Shown piece after piece: positions 49,701 to 62,536 of a stretch of 64,000 nt of DNA. Origin of the DNA: Diphasiastrum complanatum (lineage: Eukaryota; Streptophyta; Lycopodiopsida; Lycopodiales; Lycopodiaceae); the NCBI GenBank assembly GCA_029204225.1, contig CM055096.1, forward strand, positions 28,223,995 to 28,287,994. The letters run 5' to 3'. The notes below the pieces were generated by a model. The model was not told where the DNA came from. It saw only the letters and a program-made list of their open reading frames with translations, and made no database searches. The position numbers and the translations under genes are program-made. Positions within the stretch are counted from its first letter, which is position 1. Every line of letters begins with the position of its first letter.

Positions 49701-50639
49701 TATGTTTATCCCCTAGCAAGCTCATGTCTCCACTTACCACATGAGAAGTGATTTGGAGCACAAAGTAATACTCATTGTAGATTCAATAAGTCTTTTAGGG
49801 ACTCTTGGATTCAAAACATGCCAACAGAAAAGAGAAGCTATAGTTTTTCATACTCATAGCTTTTTGTATAAATGCGGTCCATAATTTTTTTTACAAAAAT
49901 AAAGTAAAGACAAAGTCTCATTACTTAGACTTTGCCTCATAAAAGCTCGAAAATAGATTTCAAAAGAAAATCACAACAAATAATAAGTGAGAAAATGTGG
50001 CCCATAGGCTATTTCCAAGCTAAAAAATAGGTCTCTCCCAACATCATTTACACTATGAAGATGCCTTTTCACTAATCTAATGAACATCATTTACACTCTA
50101 ATATGCCCCTAATCTAATGAATGTCAAATAAGGGCCTAGTCTAAAACCTTCTTCATAGTTTTATAGCCACTTTGTTAGGTGCAAAGGTTGGTATGGAGTC
50201 CCTTTGGACTACCTTTTTGCAATACATAAAGACTTGTGGAGCTTGCATGGGCAATGTGCAAGGACATTGCGCCCATAAAAGCTCAATCAACTCAACGTCT
50301 CTTGGCAAGGCACTACCCCTAAAGAAGCAACGACTAATATTTGCGCCATCTCAAGTCTTAGAGGAGGTGGGCATGCCCCTAGCGGCCTTGCCATTGAACA
50401 AGGCCCTCACTAAAAGTAAAGGTTTGCCCTCTCGAGCACCTACCATGCCGTGAAGGGCAAAAAGACCAAAAAGTGGCAAAGCTCGCAAAGCCGAGCATTG
50501 TAATCTTCAAACAGAGAAATAGAGTGAATTATGTGAAAGGTTACTTTATAGATAAAATTGGCGTAGATAAAGCAGGGCCAAATCTAGCAAAGCCAAATCT
50601 AAATCATCCACAATATTTAAAAATATATTCAAAAAATAA

Positions 50640-51430
50640 AACGAAATCTTTACCCGTCACGTCGCCAACAGCGACCCTCCACCACCCGTCAGCCATCACT
50701 CTCACTGTGGGCCCCGGGCAGCCCTTAGTCATTGGCCACTGGCCCTTAGTCCTCGGTCCTTGGCCCTTAGCCCTCGGGCCGTCCCCCGTCCCGTCAACCC
50801 CACGTACAGACGTAGCTTTCAAAATGGGCCTTACGACAGCAACCGCGATGGGACTTCACGTCACTATACCTTCTGTCCGTTGGATTCTCGCCACGTGGTG
50901 CACCGTCAATGGGACAGCGACCTGTCCTGGAAACGCGGCAGAATCTGAGCGTTCATGGGACCATCCAACGGTAGCGGGGCTTGACATCTGGTGGCGCGGA
51001 GATGTGATGGAGGCAGGTAAAAAGTGAAAAGGCGCGCGTACCCGGAGGAGGAGTAAGAAAGTAAAAGAGTAAATATTTTTTGTTACCCCCCAGGGGAATG
51101 ATAATTGAAGTACTTAGCACGCAATGAGAAAAGAAAAGAATAATAGGAAAAGAAGGGCGACGGGCATTGGTGGGCAGGGACGGGCGAAGTAATCAAGAAA
51201 GTTACTGCGGGTGAAAATGACGTGATGGGTGGAGAATCGAGACAGCAATGTGACAGTTTCCAACTCCCTTCTTCCTCCCTCCGAAGACCACGACCCCCAA
51301 CCCCCCAACCAACCACATGGAGGGTTCTCTCTCTCTTGTCTCTCTCTCTCTTGCTCTTCATGTCCTTACTCTTATGGGGGTACCTTTTACTTTAAAGCTC
51401 TCCCCATCTTTTCCTCCTCTAGATAGATAG
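50640..51430. promoter_or_regulatory. GC-rich, promoter-like island without a visible gene
   Basis: A GC- and CpG-rich patch in AT-rich surroundings. It holds short tandem TGGCCCTTAG motifs (about 50720-50770), an inverted pair CCGTTGGAT (50877-50885) and ATCCAACGG (50963-50971), and a CACGTG G-box (50892-50897). A CT-rich tract (about 51325-51360) lies to the right, reminiscent of a 5' UTR on the plus strand. No exon with recognisable similarity follows. It may be a relic promoter or belong to an unrecognised transcript. Confidence 0.35.
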
Positions 51431-53389
51431 GAGTTTTTTGCATTGCCTCGATAACTTACTGCTCATCACGACGATTTCTTGAATCAAAGTCTTGGAGTCT
51501 CTTTCAGGTGGGTTTGAGTTGAGCAATGCGGTTTTCGTTTCTTCTGCGATTCTTTCCGATTGCACGACCTTTTTCTTCCGTTTTTCAGCTTGTGTGGCAA
51601 GTTGTTGCTCTGGATCTTCACCATCATCTTGATTTTCCTGATATTTTAAGATAACGCTCACCTTGACGAAGAAAAAGACGAGAAGGCAATAAAAAGTCTC
51701 CAACCAAAGTGGACTTTGATCTTGGACGATGGAAAGTTATTAGGGGCCCATTGGCCTATACCAGGAGGTGAAAAGAACAAATTGAAAGAGATCCCCAACC
51801 CAAACAAACACTTTCTATCAATTAAGGTGGTGTAGCGAGCCACGAATCCAACCAACGTGCCCCTCTCCACATGGCTGGCCCATTTTCTTTCCTAGGACTT
51901 ACTTTTTCCTATCCTTAGTATTATGGTGGTACCTTTCAGCTAAAATTTTTAGCATTGCCACCATACCTTACCACGATAAGCTATTTCGTGGGAAGCCATT
52001 GCAATGATTCTTTCCAAGGTGATGAGTATCTTTTATGTGAGTTTAGTTGGAAAATGTGTTCTTTCTTTTCTTTTGGAAAATTGCAAAACTTTTTTTTTTA
52101 ATGTTCACTTCAAAGTTGTTGGGGTCTATCAATCACCTTCGTCTCTTTTATTTTGAGCTAGTTTTAGACTTTAGTCTCTAAAAAATAATAGAGTAATTTA
52201 GCGTGAGCAAACCAATAAGGCCTTCCTTGTTGGCCTTTGTTTATTTTAGCAAATTAGTGGGAGTAAACCATCAAGGAGGGTGAGGAAACCAATAGTGTGT
52301 TTTTTGCTTGACTTATTTGATTCTAACAAAGGTAAGGTGAGGAATGATACCAATAAGGTCGTTGTTGTTGTCGGACTTATTTTATTTTTAAAACTTAGCT
52401 TTTGTTTACTTAGTCTCATTAGGGCCTTTTTTTCAAACCTTCACATGTTTTCTTACCTTAATGGAATTGTAACAAAATTTTGCCGAGTATAAAAATTTTC
52501 ATGTTATTTTTAGCATTATGACAAATGTTTGAGGTACTTTTCCACCACTTGTCAACCGTTTGTGTATGTCAAGTGATAAACAATGATGTGCCTTACTAGA
52601 GTTTATTGAATGCCATTTCAACCTTACCAACATAACTAAAATTGGTCATAAGAAAGTTACATTGAAAGCTTTTTGTTTTGGAGACCGCATTATCAACTCC
52701 CCATTGAGATATGAGGGGTTTCCATGTTAGCATCCATGAGGTTGTCCAAGCTCCACACAACTTCAGCGATGACCTTCCAAGCTCCAAGAGAGTGTAGGTC
52801 CAAGCTCCTCAAGCTCTCTATTGAACAAGACAATCCCCAAGCTAGAGCAACGAGAGATGAAAATAATAAGTTCATGGAGGGTAGCACCTCCTCCTTATAT
52901 GGGAAAGGATGAAGTTCATCCAAGGTGGCAAAGAGTGAGTGAGGTGTGATGGAGGAGTGGGACAAGTCATCCTGCCAGTGGGTGGTAAGGTTCCAGGGTG
53001 GAGTGCGACAAGTGACCAAGCCAAGTGCAAAGCTGTATGGGTGAAATGGGACAAGTCATGCATACAACTCAAGATAACTCTAATAGTCATGCATGTCATC
53101 ATGTAAGAAGTAGGACAAGTCATGCATGCAACTCAAGATGACTCTATTAGTTCATACACATGGTCAAGCAACATTCACATTTTGAAACTTAGTGGAATTT
53201 GAGGCCCATCATGTTAACTCAAGATGACTCTACTAGTTCATACATATGATCAAACAACATTCACATTTTGACACTTAGTGCAATCCTAGGCCCATATCGG
53301 CTCATTTTAACTTTCACATGGTTTTAGTTCCTTAGTTAAGTTGCTCAGTTCTTATCTATGTTGGACATTGTAAGGTGTACGACATGTCA
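51431..53389. other. Gene-free stretch with short tandem repeats
   Basis: No gene is recognised. Units sharing AACTCAAGATGACTCTA(C/T)TAGTTCATACA and CAACATTCACATTTTGA occur near 53121 and 53216, with a shorter, partial one near 53056. Confidence 0.4.
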
Positions 53390-54061
53390 TAAGATCAATC
53401 TAGATCAATTCTAGACACAAAATCCTAACAAGAACAATCATTAATTGAAGGTAGATGTACTTTCTGGTTTCCCACGTGTGAAACCCTGTCTGAGTATGGA
53501 CTCCAACCTGAAAATCAAGTACACATTGATAGCACCTCAAAACAATCAAAACAAATGTAGACAAATAGAGAGAATCACTCAAAATTGCTTTCAAAACCAA
53601 GATTGGTGTCTTACATTGATTATGGCCAAATAAGCCTCTATATATACACTTTTGGAGCTCGAGGTACTAATCATGCATCAAATCTCACACGTGTGAGGAT
53701 GCCTTGTCACCATCATGCAATTTGACACTTTTGGGCATTTTTGGTCTATTTTCCTACTATATGGAGATATTCATGGAAATCTTCTAGAAGCAAAAGCTCC
53801 TCTACACATGGGATGTGACACCTATTCAAAATATTTGGCTCATGCAATCATTAGATTGGTGCCATGTGTCATATCTCTAGAAAACTAGTTATTGGCCATT
53901 TTAGCCACTAGAACTTGAACTAAATCATATGTACAACATATATGATTATGGTACATGAAAAGTACACTAGTTTCACACATGGGAACAGGCTCCACACATG
54001 TGTGTCTATCCTATATACAAGATTTTTGGCCTCTACCAAGCTTATTTTTGCATTTTTCACA
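53390..54061 (-). repeat. Copia B 3' LTR, truncated
   Basis: It matches 58691-59412. The purine-rich tract on the minus strand (TTTTTGAGGAGGAG, plus 54062-54075) directly precedes it. The outer about 97 bases present in the 5' LTR are missing. Confidence 0.92.
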
Positions 54062-54145
54062 CTCCTCCTCAAAAATCTAGCTTGGTAAGTCTAGCATAGA
54101 TCTATCTATAACTCCAAGAGCCAATCTTAATTTTATAAATGGATC

Positions 54146-57100
54146 TTAAGGCAATGCCTTGGTGAGTATATCAGCAATGCAATCTGATGATGAAACATGA
54201 ATAATCTTGATCTCCTTTGGTTGCACTTTCTCCCTCATGAAGTGATGTGCAATCTCGATGTGCTTTGTTCGAGCATGGAAGACTGGATTGTTTGCAAGTT
54301 GTTGGGCTGCTTGATTATCACAATATATGCATAGAATGCCTTTATCCTTGATCACATGTAGCTCCTCTAGAAGGCTTTTAAGCCAAAGGACCTCCTTTGT
54401 TGTTGTTGTCATAGCTTTATATTCGGATTCTATTGATGAAAGAGAGATGGTATCTTGCTTTTTGGAAAGCCAAGATATAACTCCTCCACATAAGAATGTA
54501 GCAAATGCACTTATGGATATTCTATCCATCTTGTCACTTGCAAAACTTGAGTCCGAATATGCTCTCAAACAAATATTAGTCCTTTCATAAACTATGCCAA
54601 AGTCTTTTGTAGCCGTGATGTACCTTAACACCCTTTTTGCTCCTTTCCAATGACATATTAATGGACTTTGCATGTATTGACTCAACTTGCCAACACAAAA
54701 ACTAAGATATGGTCTAGTGATGGTTAAGTATATCAAGGAACCAATAAGCATTCTATAGGTAGTGATGTCCTCAAAGGATGCTTCATCACTTTCCTTAGAA
54801 ACTTTTACACTTGGTTCCATAGGAGTTTCAACTCCTTTACAATCAATCATGCCAAATCTTGCTAAGATTGATCTAGCATACTTAGATTGACATATGAAGG
54901 TAAAATCATTACTTCTAGTGACTTCTATTCCAAGTATAACTTTAAGAATCCTAGATCTACCATCTTAAATTCACTAGACAAGGAAACTTTTACATTCTTG
55001 ATGCCATCTAGCTCATTTCCTGTGAGTATAATGTCATCAACATATAAAACTAAGATAATGAACTTTCCATCATTACATTTGTAGTACAATGATGGTTCAT
55101 AAGAACTTATAACAAATCCAATGGAAATAAGATAGGAATGCAACCTAGAGTACCATGCTCTTGGTGCTTGCTTGAGTCCATAAAGACTCTTCTTCAAGAG
55201 ACACACCTTGTCTTCTTCTCCATCTTTGATGAAGCCCTCGGGTTGGCACATGTAGATTTCCTCTTCCAAGAATCCATTCAAGAAAGCATTTGTCAGATCA
55301 ATTTGGAAGAGCTCCCATTTGAAAGAAGTTGCAAGACATATGATTAATCTAATGGTCACAAGCTTTGCAACAAGTGCAAAGGTTTCATCATAATCTATGC
55401 CTTTGACTTGCAAAAAACCTTTTGCTACAAGTCTAGCTTTGTACTTATGAATGGAACCATCTTGATTATATTTCGATCTATATATCCATTTACAAGTAAG
55501 AGGCTTCTTTCCATAAGGTAAATCAACATTCCAAGTTTGATTTTCCATTAATGCATCAAACTCTACTTGCATAGCTTTCCTCCAATATTGAGACTTATTT
55601 GCTTCCTCAAAACTAGTTGGTTCTTCAAGCATAGTAGTCAAGAAAGTATAAGAGTTGAGTAGTTGAGAATCTTCCCTTTTCTCCCCTTTGTCACTATAAG
55701 TGAGCCTTGATGGCTCAATCCTTGTCCTTGTTGATCTTCTTGGCACCCTTGGACTTGGAATAGATTCCACTTGGTCTTCATCTTCATGAAGCTCCTCCTC
55801 GGCCATAGCATGATCTTTGACAAGTTGAGTGTTGTTGGAAGTCACCTTTCCTTTGTCTTGGAGAGATTCATCAAAAAGTACATCTCTACTAGCAACAACC
55901 TTTTTTGTAATAGGATCATATATCCTATAAGCTTTCTTACTTTCACTATAACCAACAAAGATGCCTTTGAAAGAAGTGGCATCTTCCTTTTTCCTTGTTT
56001 CTAAAGGAATATGTACATAACAAGTACATCCAAAAACTTTCAAATCACTAAGATTTGGCTTTTTGCCAAAAAATACTTCATAAGGTGTAAGTCCTTTAAT
56101 GGCACTATTAGTCATTCTATTACAAAGAAAGTTTGCACATAAAATAGCTTCTCCCCAAAATGAAATAGAAAGAGATGCATCTAATCTCATAGCTTTAGCA
56201 CACTCACATAGTGTCCTATTCTTTCTCTCAGCTACTCCATTTTGTTGTGGAGTATATGTACAAGTAAACTCTCTCTTTATGCCATTAGTTTCACAAAACT
56301 CTTTCATCCTATTGGAGATGTACTCCCCTCCATTATCACTTCTTAATACTTTCAAGCTAGTATTAAGTTGCTTTTTCACAAGAGTTTTGAAATTTACAAA
56401 GGGCTCAAAAACTTCACTTTTCTTAGACAAGAGATAAACCCAAGAGTATCCTGATTTATCATCAATAAAAGTGACATACATAAGAGCTCCACCATTTGAT
56501 TCATGCGAAAATGAATGGACATCCGAGTGTATAAGTCAAGAGGAGAGTTAGATCTTATCAAAGATCTCTTGAAAGGAAGCTTATGAGATTTGGAGAGTCC
56601 ACAAGCTTCACAAAGCTTGCCACACTTGGATATGGTTTTGGGAAGTCCTCTTGCTAGCTCCTTTGTCACCATGGTCTCCATAGCTTTGTAGTTATTATGG
56701 CCTAACCTTTTGTGCCATAATTCCACTTGAGTGAGCTCCTCCCTTGCCATGTTCACACTTCCAACCATCACATTAGCATCCAATTTGAATAACCTCCCTT
56801 TCTTGAAACCACTAGCAATACATTTTTCATCTTTCAAGATAGAACATGCTCCATGCTTGAAATGTACATCTAATCCACTATCCATAAGTTGTCCTACACT
56901 CAACAAGTTCTTTGTAATTGAAGGTACATAAAGAACATTGTCTAGATCTACTTTTTTAGATGATCCTAGACATAAAGGAATGGATCCAACACCTACAATC
57001 TCACATTCTTGATCACTTGCAGTGAAAATAAATCTCTTAGAACTATTGTAAGAAAGTAGATTAGAAAAGGAGTCTTATTGGTGAGTCATGTGAGAGCTTG

Positions 57101-58063
57101 CCCCACTATCAATCCACCAAGTGTCTTGATTAGATGTTTGTGGTGAGGATACCATCAAAGATAGATTGCCTTCTTCCTCCTCCTCAAGCACAAGATTGCC
57201 TTGATTGTCCTTCTCTTGGGCATTCTTCTTCTTGTAGCACTCGGATGCAAAATGTCCCTTTTTTCCGCAAAAGAAACACTTTAGCTTCTTCTTGTCCTTC
57301 TTGCTCTTGCCTTTGGAACTTGATGCTCCATCTTCTCCATCTCCATGTCTTGAGTCTTCTTGGATGGAAACTTCTTCTTCTTGCCTTTCAAAGAAAAGTT
57401 AGCCTTTTCATCACCATCATTCAAAGATAAGGAACTCATCCTACTTTTGATATGAAGCATTCTACTCTCCTCACTAACAAGCACACTTTGAAGTTTTTCA
57501 ATACTAGGAAGTGAATCTTGAATAGCAAAGGTTTGAACAAGATTGGAATAATCATCTCCTAATCCATTCAAAATGATTTGAACTAATTCATCATCTTTGA
57601 TTTTATCATCTATAGAAGACAACTCCTTATTCAAAGATTTGATCCTAAAGACAAGATTTTGGGCACTTTCACTACTTCCTTTCACACTTTGAAGGATTTG
57701 ATTCCTAAGCATGAGTATCCTTGAAGTGTTCTTCGATCCATAAATGGCTTTTAATGAATCCCATGCCTCTTTGGATGTGGTACAAGATGAGATTTCTTTC
57801 AAAAGTTCATTACTTACATTCATTTCTATGCAGTGTAATGCAACTCTACATCTCTTTTTGTACTTAGCCAATTCAACTCCTCCTTGAGGTTCTACTTCCA
57901 CCTCAAGTACTATGTCATAAATATCATGAAGTACAAGCAAAGATTTCATTCGAACTATCCAAGTAACATAATTAGTGGATGTAAGTCTTTCACTAGAATG
58001 TGAAAAAGCACTAGAAACTCTTATGGTTTCTCTAAGAGATCTGAACCTAAAGTCTTCTAGCAA
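54146..58063 (-). pseudogene. Copia B gag-pol
   Basis: Gag (58063 to about 57300) contains the UBN2-type region (TNYVTWIVRMKSLL...EAWDSLKAIYG). The zinc knuckle CFFCGKKGHFASEC (about 57230-57270) is intact but one frame off, so a shift lies near 57300. Protease has WWIDSGASSHMT (about 57105) with a TAA directly after at 57075-57077. Integrase spans the zinc finger ELWHKRLGH...CGKLCEAC, a frameshift near 56550, then the core (SDNGGEYIS, TPQQNGVAERKN). RT runs from WRKAMQVEFDALMENQTW to LVLYVDDIILTGNE (YVDD intact, about 55040). A break near 54870-54925 precedes RNase H, which ends ADILTKALP. The PR-IN-RT-RH order is copia. Only a handful of lesions suggest it was functional not very long ago. 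The gag ATG is not obvious. Confidence 0.95.
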
Positions 58064-58580
58064 TTTAGAAAGCTTATAGACTCAATCCTATCACTCATGA
58101 GCCAATCTAGAATGATGGAAATTTAGATTCTAGTCTCAAACTTGCAAAATCACTCCTTAATCTATGATTTTTAGCAATCTCTCTCTTCAACCTCAACATA
58201 CACTCAAAAAATCAGAGAAGATCAATTAGTGCACCTAATTCAAGCTTCAATTTTAGTTTTTTGACTGATCTAATCCAAGAACTAATCAAGGGATTAGATT
58301 TACTATAGAAAATGCTTGATTTTGCACCGAAATCACTCAAATTGGGTATGTGAGTCAAATTATACAAATTTTTGAAATTTCTCAGTCAAAACCGGAGCTG
58401 TATGGCCTCACATGTGTAAAAAGGATTCCTACAGCCCACAACAAGATCTGGACCAAAATTTTTTGAGGATAGCTATCAAATCCAACTCGCTACACAAAAT
58501 TTGACTAGTTTCCAAAAAATTGCTAATTTTGGCTTTGATCTGGATTAACCCTATCAATTTCAATAAAACCTCTTGTACTA

Positions 58581-58593
58581 GGCTCTGATACCA
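58581..58593 (-). other. Copia B primer-binding site
   Basis: The minus strand reads TGGTATCAGAGCC, a perfect match to the initiator-Met PBS, directly adjoining the CA end of the 5' LTR. Confidence 0.92.
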
Positions 58594-59412
58594 TGTGAAA
58601 AAGGTACAAAAAGGACCAAGAGTGGATTGTAATCTGATCCTCAAGAGGGATTGGTTGTTAGATTACTTTTTTAATCAATCTACTTGAGATTAAGATCAAT
58701 CTAGATCAATTCTAGACACAAACTAACAAGAACAATCATTAATTGAAGGTAGGTATACTTTCTGGTTTCCCACATGTGAAACCCTGTCTGAGTACGGACT
58801 CCAACCTGAAAATCAAGTACACATTGATAGCACCTCAACACAATCAAAACAAATGTAGACAAATAGAGAGAATCACTCAAAATTGCTTCCAAAACCAAGA
58901 TTGGTGTCTTACATTGATTATGGCCAAATAAGCCTCTATATAAACACTTTTGGAGCTCGAGGTACTGATCATGCATCAGATCTCACACGTGTGAGGATGC
59001 CTTGTCACCATCATGCAATTTGACACGTGGATGAAAACTTTCCATTTTGGGCATTTTTGGTCTATTTTCCTACTATATGGAGATCTTCATGGAAATCTTC
59101 TAGAAGCAAAAACTCGCCTACTTCAGATATTTCCACATGTGTGAGCTGTCTTCTACACATGGGATGTGACACCTATTCAAAATATTTGGCTCATGCAATC
59201 ATTAGATTGGTGCCATGTGTCATATCTCTAGAAAACTAGTTATTGGCCATTTTAGCCACTAGAACTTGAATTAAATCATATGTACAACATATATGATTAT
59301 GGTACATGAAAAGTACACTAGTTTCACACGTGGGAACAGGCTCCACACATGTGTGTCTATCCTATATACAATATTTTTGGCCTCTACCAAGTTTATCTTT
59401 GCATTTTTCACA
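58594..59412 (-). repeat. Copia B 5' LTR (819 bp)
   Basis: On the minus strand it begins TGTGAAAAATGC at 59412 and ends CCTTTTTCACA at 58594, so the LTR ends form a short inverted repeat. Confidence 0.92.
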
Positions 59413-59722
59413 ATAACTACTTGGGAATGGCTCACAGGTGGATCCGACTTATAAACGTTCGGGCATGGTCCGACAAATATCTTGTTGAGTAAAAGACAAT
59501 TTATTGTTCGCCTTAATTGAAGCTACAGAATTTTTGGGAAGATTCAGCTGGACGGATGCTAGCTCACTTTGGATGGACGCCAGCTTGCTATCCATTATGA
59601 TTGACGACCTAATTAGTTGTCCTACTATTGGACGTTGTTGCATTTGCTTAGTATAAATAGCTGTTCATATTCCTACAAGTTTAAGATAATGCAATCAATA
59701 GATCAACAAGTATTTAATAGTT

Positions 59723-59872
<150 letters not shown>

Positions 59873-60559
59873 CCTGCGAGCTTGAACACTCCTGAACATT
59901 CTAGCTCACTTCTTTGAGTTGTTTAGAGATTGCTATTGCACTTACTGCTTATCAGCATTGCACTTAATTCAGACTTTCATTTTTAGCTGTTCAGACATAG
60001 CTTAGAGTACGCGGCTTCAATCCACAACTTATTGTATTCATTTACTTTTGTTTCGCTTTCATACTGAATCAATACTATCTTCTTATTGCGTTCAGGTTCA
60101 TCTCAGAATGTATGCATTTCTGTAGTTCTTCGCGATCAATTATCTGTCTAATAATTCAATGCATTACTGTTTGGTTATGTAATCACTGTAGTACTGATGA
60201 TTTCAAAGTTAGTTACTATAAGATCGAACATGATTTCTATCACTATTGTTTTGTTAAAAATTGATAGGCGTAGTCATGCATGAAGAAAGAGGAAGATAAT
60301 TCCACTGCACATGATCAGTTTTCTTTCTTTTCATTCGAATTCTTTTTATTTGAATCTTATTCGTTCGAATTCTTTTCGAATCTTATTCGACCTATCTTTT
60401 ACACACCTCTTTCCAACATCTTCTTGGGTTGCACCGATGTTCTCCTAGATGTCGATGGCACGTCACTAGCGAGCTAGGATGTATTATGCTCGGGCGTTGA
60501 ATCACTCATGGTGAAGGAATTGAAAAACTAGATGAAGAATATGGATATTAAAGATCTCG

Positions 60560-60933
60560 AGATATTTTATGGACCCTATATCAAGATTGGTTGGAACAAA
60601 CAAATGAGACACTATTGATGTAAAATTGAGAGCCAATTAATCCCAAACATAAAGATAATGACCCAACAATGCACATCGTTTCTAAATATCATCAAGAAAA
60701 GCGATTACCCAGGTCATGAAGTTGACAAGAATAAAATTTCCAAGATAAATATTTAATGGACCCCATATCAAGATTGGTTGGAACAAAAAAGTGAGACACT
60801 ATTGATGTGAAATTGAGAGCCAATTAATCCCAAACATAGAGATAACGACCCAACAATGCACATCGTTTCTTAATATCATCCAGAAAAGCGCTACCCAGGT
60901 CATGAAGGTGACAAGAATAGACTTTTCAAAACA
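60560..60933. repeat. 187-bp tandem duplication
   Basis: ATTTTATGGACCCTATATC at about 60564 recurs as ATTTAATGGACCCCATATC at about 60751. Both are followed by GAGCCAATTAATCCCAAACAT and the rest of the unit with a few changes. No function is evident. 60934-61290 is unassigned. Confidence 0.88.
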
Positions 60934-61289
60934 ATATTTCCTAAACCCAAAACACTTTCTAAATACCAAATTAAGGTCCAAAAGAAATATATGGCCAAAC
61001 AAGAGTTAATCACTCTTTCGCTAGCTCTAAGCTTGCTTAGATTAATAATAAACAATGAAGTTGGGTATTTATAGCCTTCCAAGAGAGAGAAACATCCCGA
61101 CAAACTTTAGATCCAAGCCCGCTGGGCCCACTTGGCAATTCAATGGGGACCGCCAAGCCCACCAATGAAGCTTGGCGGGCAACCTATTTGGTCGGCTTAG
61201 GCTGTCGAACGTCAATCCAAATGTTATTAATGTTCCAGGGGACCAAAAATAACTCTTAAAATTTTCAAATTTCACTTTACGTAATTACA

Positions 61290-62536
61290 ATTTTGAAAAC
61301 CCTGCAAAGCATGGCACGGGAAGGGGAGGAGAAGGCACTCATCACCCAAGGCAAAGGCAAAGGCAAGGGGAAGGCACATTCAAAGAAGAAGGACAAGCTC
61401 AATGAGGAGAGTGATGATGCATCACAATCTTCATCAACAAGTGGCAAGAAGGACAAATCCAAGATAAAGTGTTTCTATTGTGGTAAGAAGGGGCATTTTG
61501 CTTTATAATGTTTCAAGAAGAAAAAGGCTTTTGGCAAGCAAGCTAATCACACTAATGAGGGAGAGGTGAGTGAAAAGGAAAAATCACTTATGATGTCAAT
61601 TTATTCTTCTTCTAGCTTTAAAGGTGAAAGTCCTTGGTGGATAGATAGTGGTGCTAGTTCTCACATGACTAGTCAAATAGGATCTTTTTCACATATTGCA
61701 TCCTATGATGGCACTAGAAAGTACATTTAAACTGCAAATGATAATGAGTGTAACATTAAAGGAATTGGAAGTGTGCCAATTGATCTAGGATCCACCAAGA
61801 TCTTAAAGCTAGATGTTGTTTTTTTTTGTGCCTGACATCACCAAAAATCTTCTATGTCAAATGCTTAATGATGGTCTTCAAGTTGATTTTGGTGTGGATG
61901 CTTGCTTGATCAAGGAGGATGAAAACTTGGTAGCAAGAGGGACAAGGCTTGGAAGACTCTTTAAGTTGGATACTAATGATGGAGCTAACCCTTGTGGTTT
62001 GATGGCCGAGTTTGTGATGTCCAAGGAGGAGCTTTGGCACAAAAGGTTGGGCCATCCCAAGTTCAGATCCATGCAATCCATGATTGAGGAAAAGAAGGCA
62101 ATTGGCTTCACATGTGCTTTGGCAAAATCACACATATTTCCATTCCCAAGGTCCACTACTTCATCCACTCATCCTTTTCATCTTGTGCACTCGGATGTTC
62201 ATTTTTCATCATCTAGGAGCAATGGTAGTCTACTATGCTTGTCTCCTTCATTTCGGATGACTACTAGATTCACTTGGATTTACCTCTTATCTTCAAAAGT
62301 TGTGGTGTTTGACACTTTCTTGAAGTTCAAAGCTCTTGTAAAGAATCAATTTGATGTCAAGATCAAGGCATTGAGGTCAGATGGAGGTGGGGAGTACATC
62401 TCCACAAAGTTTCAAGAGCATTGTGAGCAACTTGGCATCAAGAAGGAGATCACATGTGCCTACTCACCTCAACAAAATGGAGTGGCCAAGAGCAAAAATC
62501 GAACTCTTTGTGAATGTGCAAAAGCTATGAAATTGG
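61290..62536 (+). pseudogene. Copia element C gag-PR-IN fragment, interrupted
   Basis: The fragment starts in late gag: a basic G/K-rich stretch and the zinc knuckle CFYCGKKGHFAL (about 61470-61506), whose final cysteine follows an in-frame TAA at 61506-61508. Protease WWIDSGASSHMT (about 61638-61670) follows, with a TAA near 61728 and a further frameshift near 61820. Integrase begins ELWHKRLGHPKF and continues through HSDVHF...SDGGGEYIS...SPQQNGVAKSKNRTLCECAKAM, then stops at 62536, where another LTR element begins. The N-terminal gag, RT and RNase H are absent. It is a relative of copia B. Confidence 0.9.

Larger units (their letters stand above)
53390..59412 (-). mobile_element. Copia element B, nearly complete
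   Basis: A Ty1/copia element on the minus strand. The 5' LTR lies at 58594-59412, a PBS is immediately inside it, gag-pol spans about 58063-54146, a polypurine tract precedes the 3' LTR, and the 3' LTR (53390-54061) is truncated by about 97 bases at its outer end. LTRs begin TGTGAAAAATGC and end TTTTTCACA. The 3' LTR also has two internal deletions of roughly 18 and 35 bases relative to the 5' LTR. Target duplication cannot be tested because the outer 3' end is lost. Confidence 0.95.

Noticed and set aside
51419-51703. Lysine/glutamate-rich minus-strand frame that could be a coiled-coil exon
   Set aside because: No family similarity, no convincing splice sites, and composition is explained by the local sequence. 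Spliced reads would be needed to revive it.
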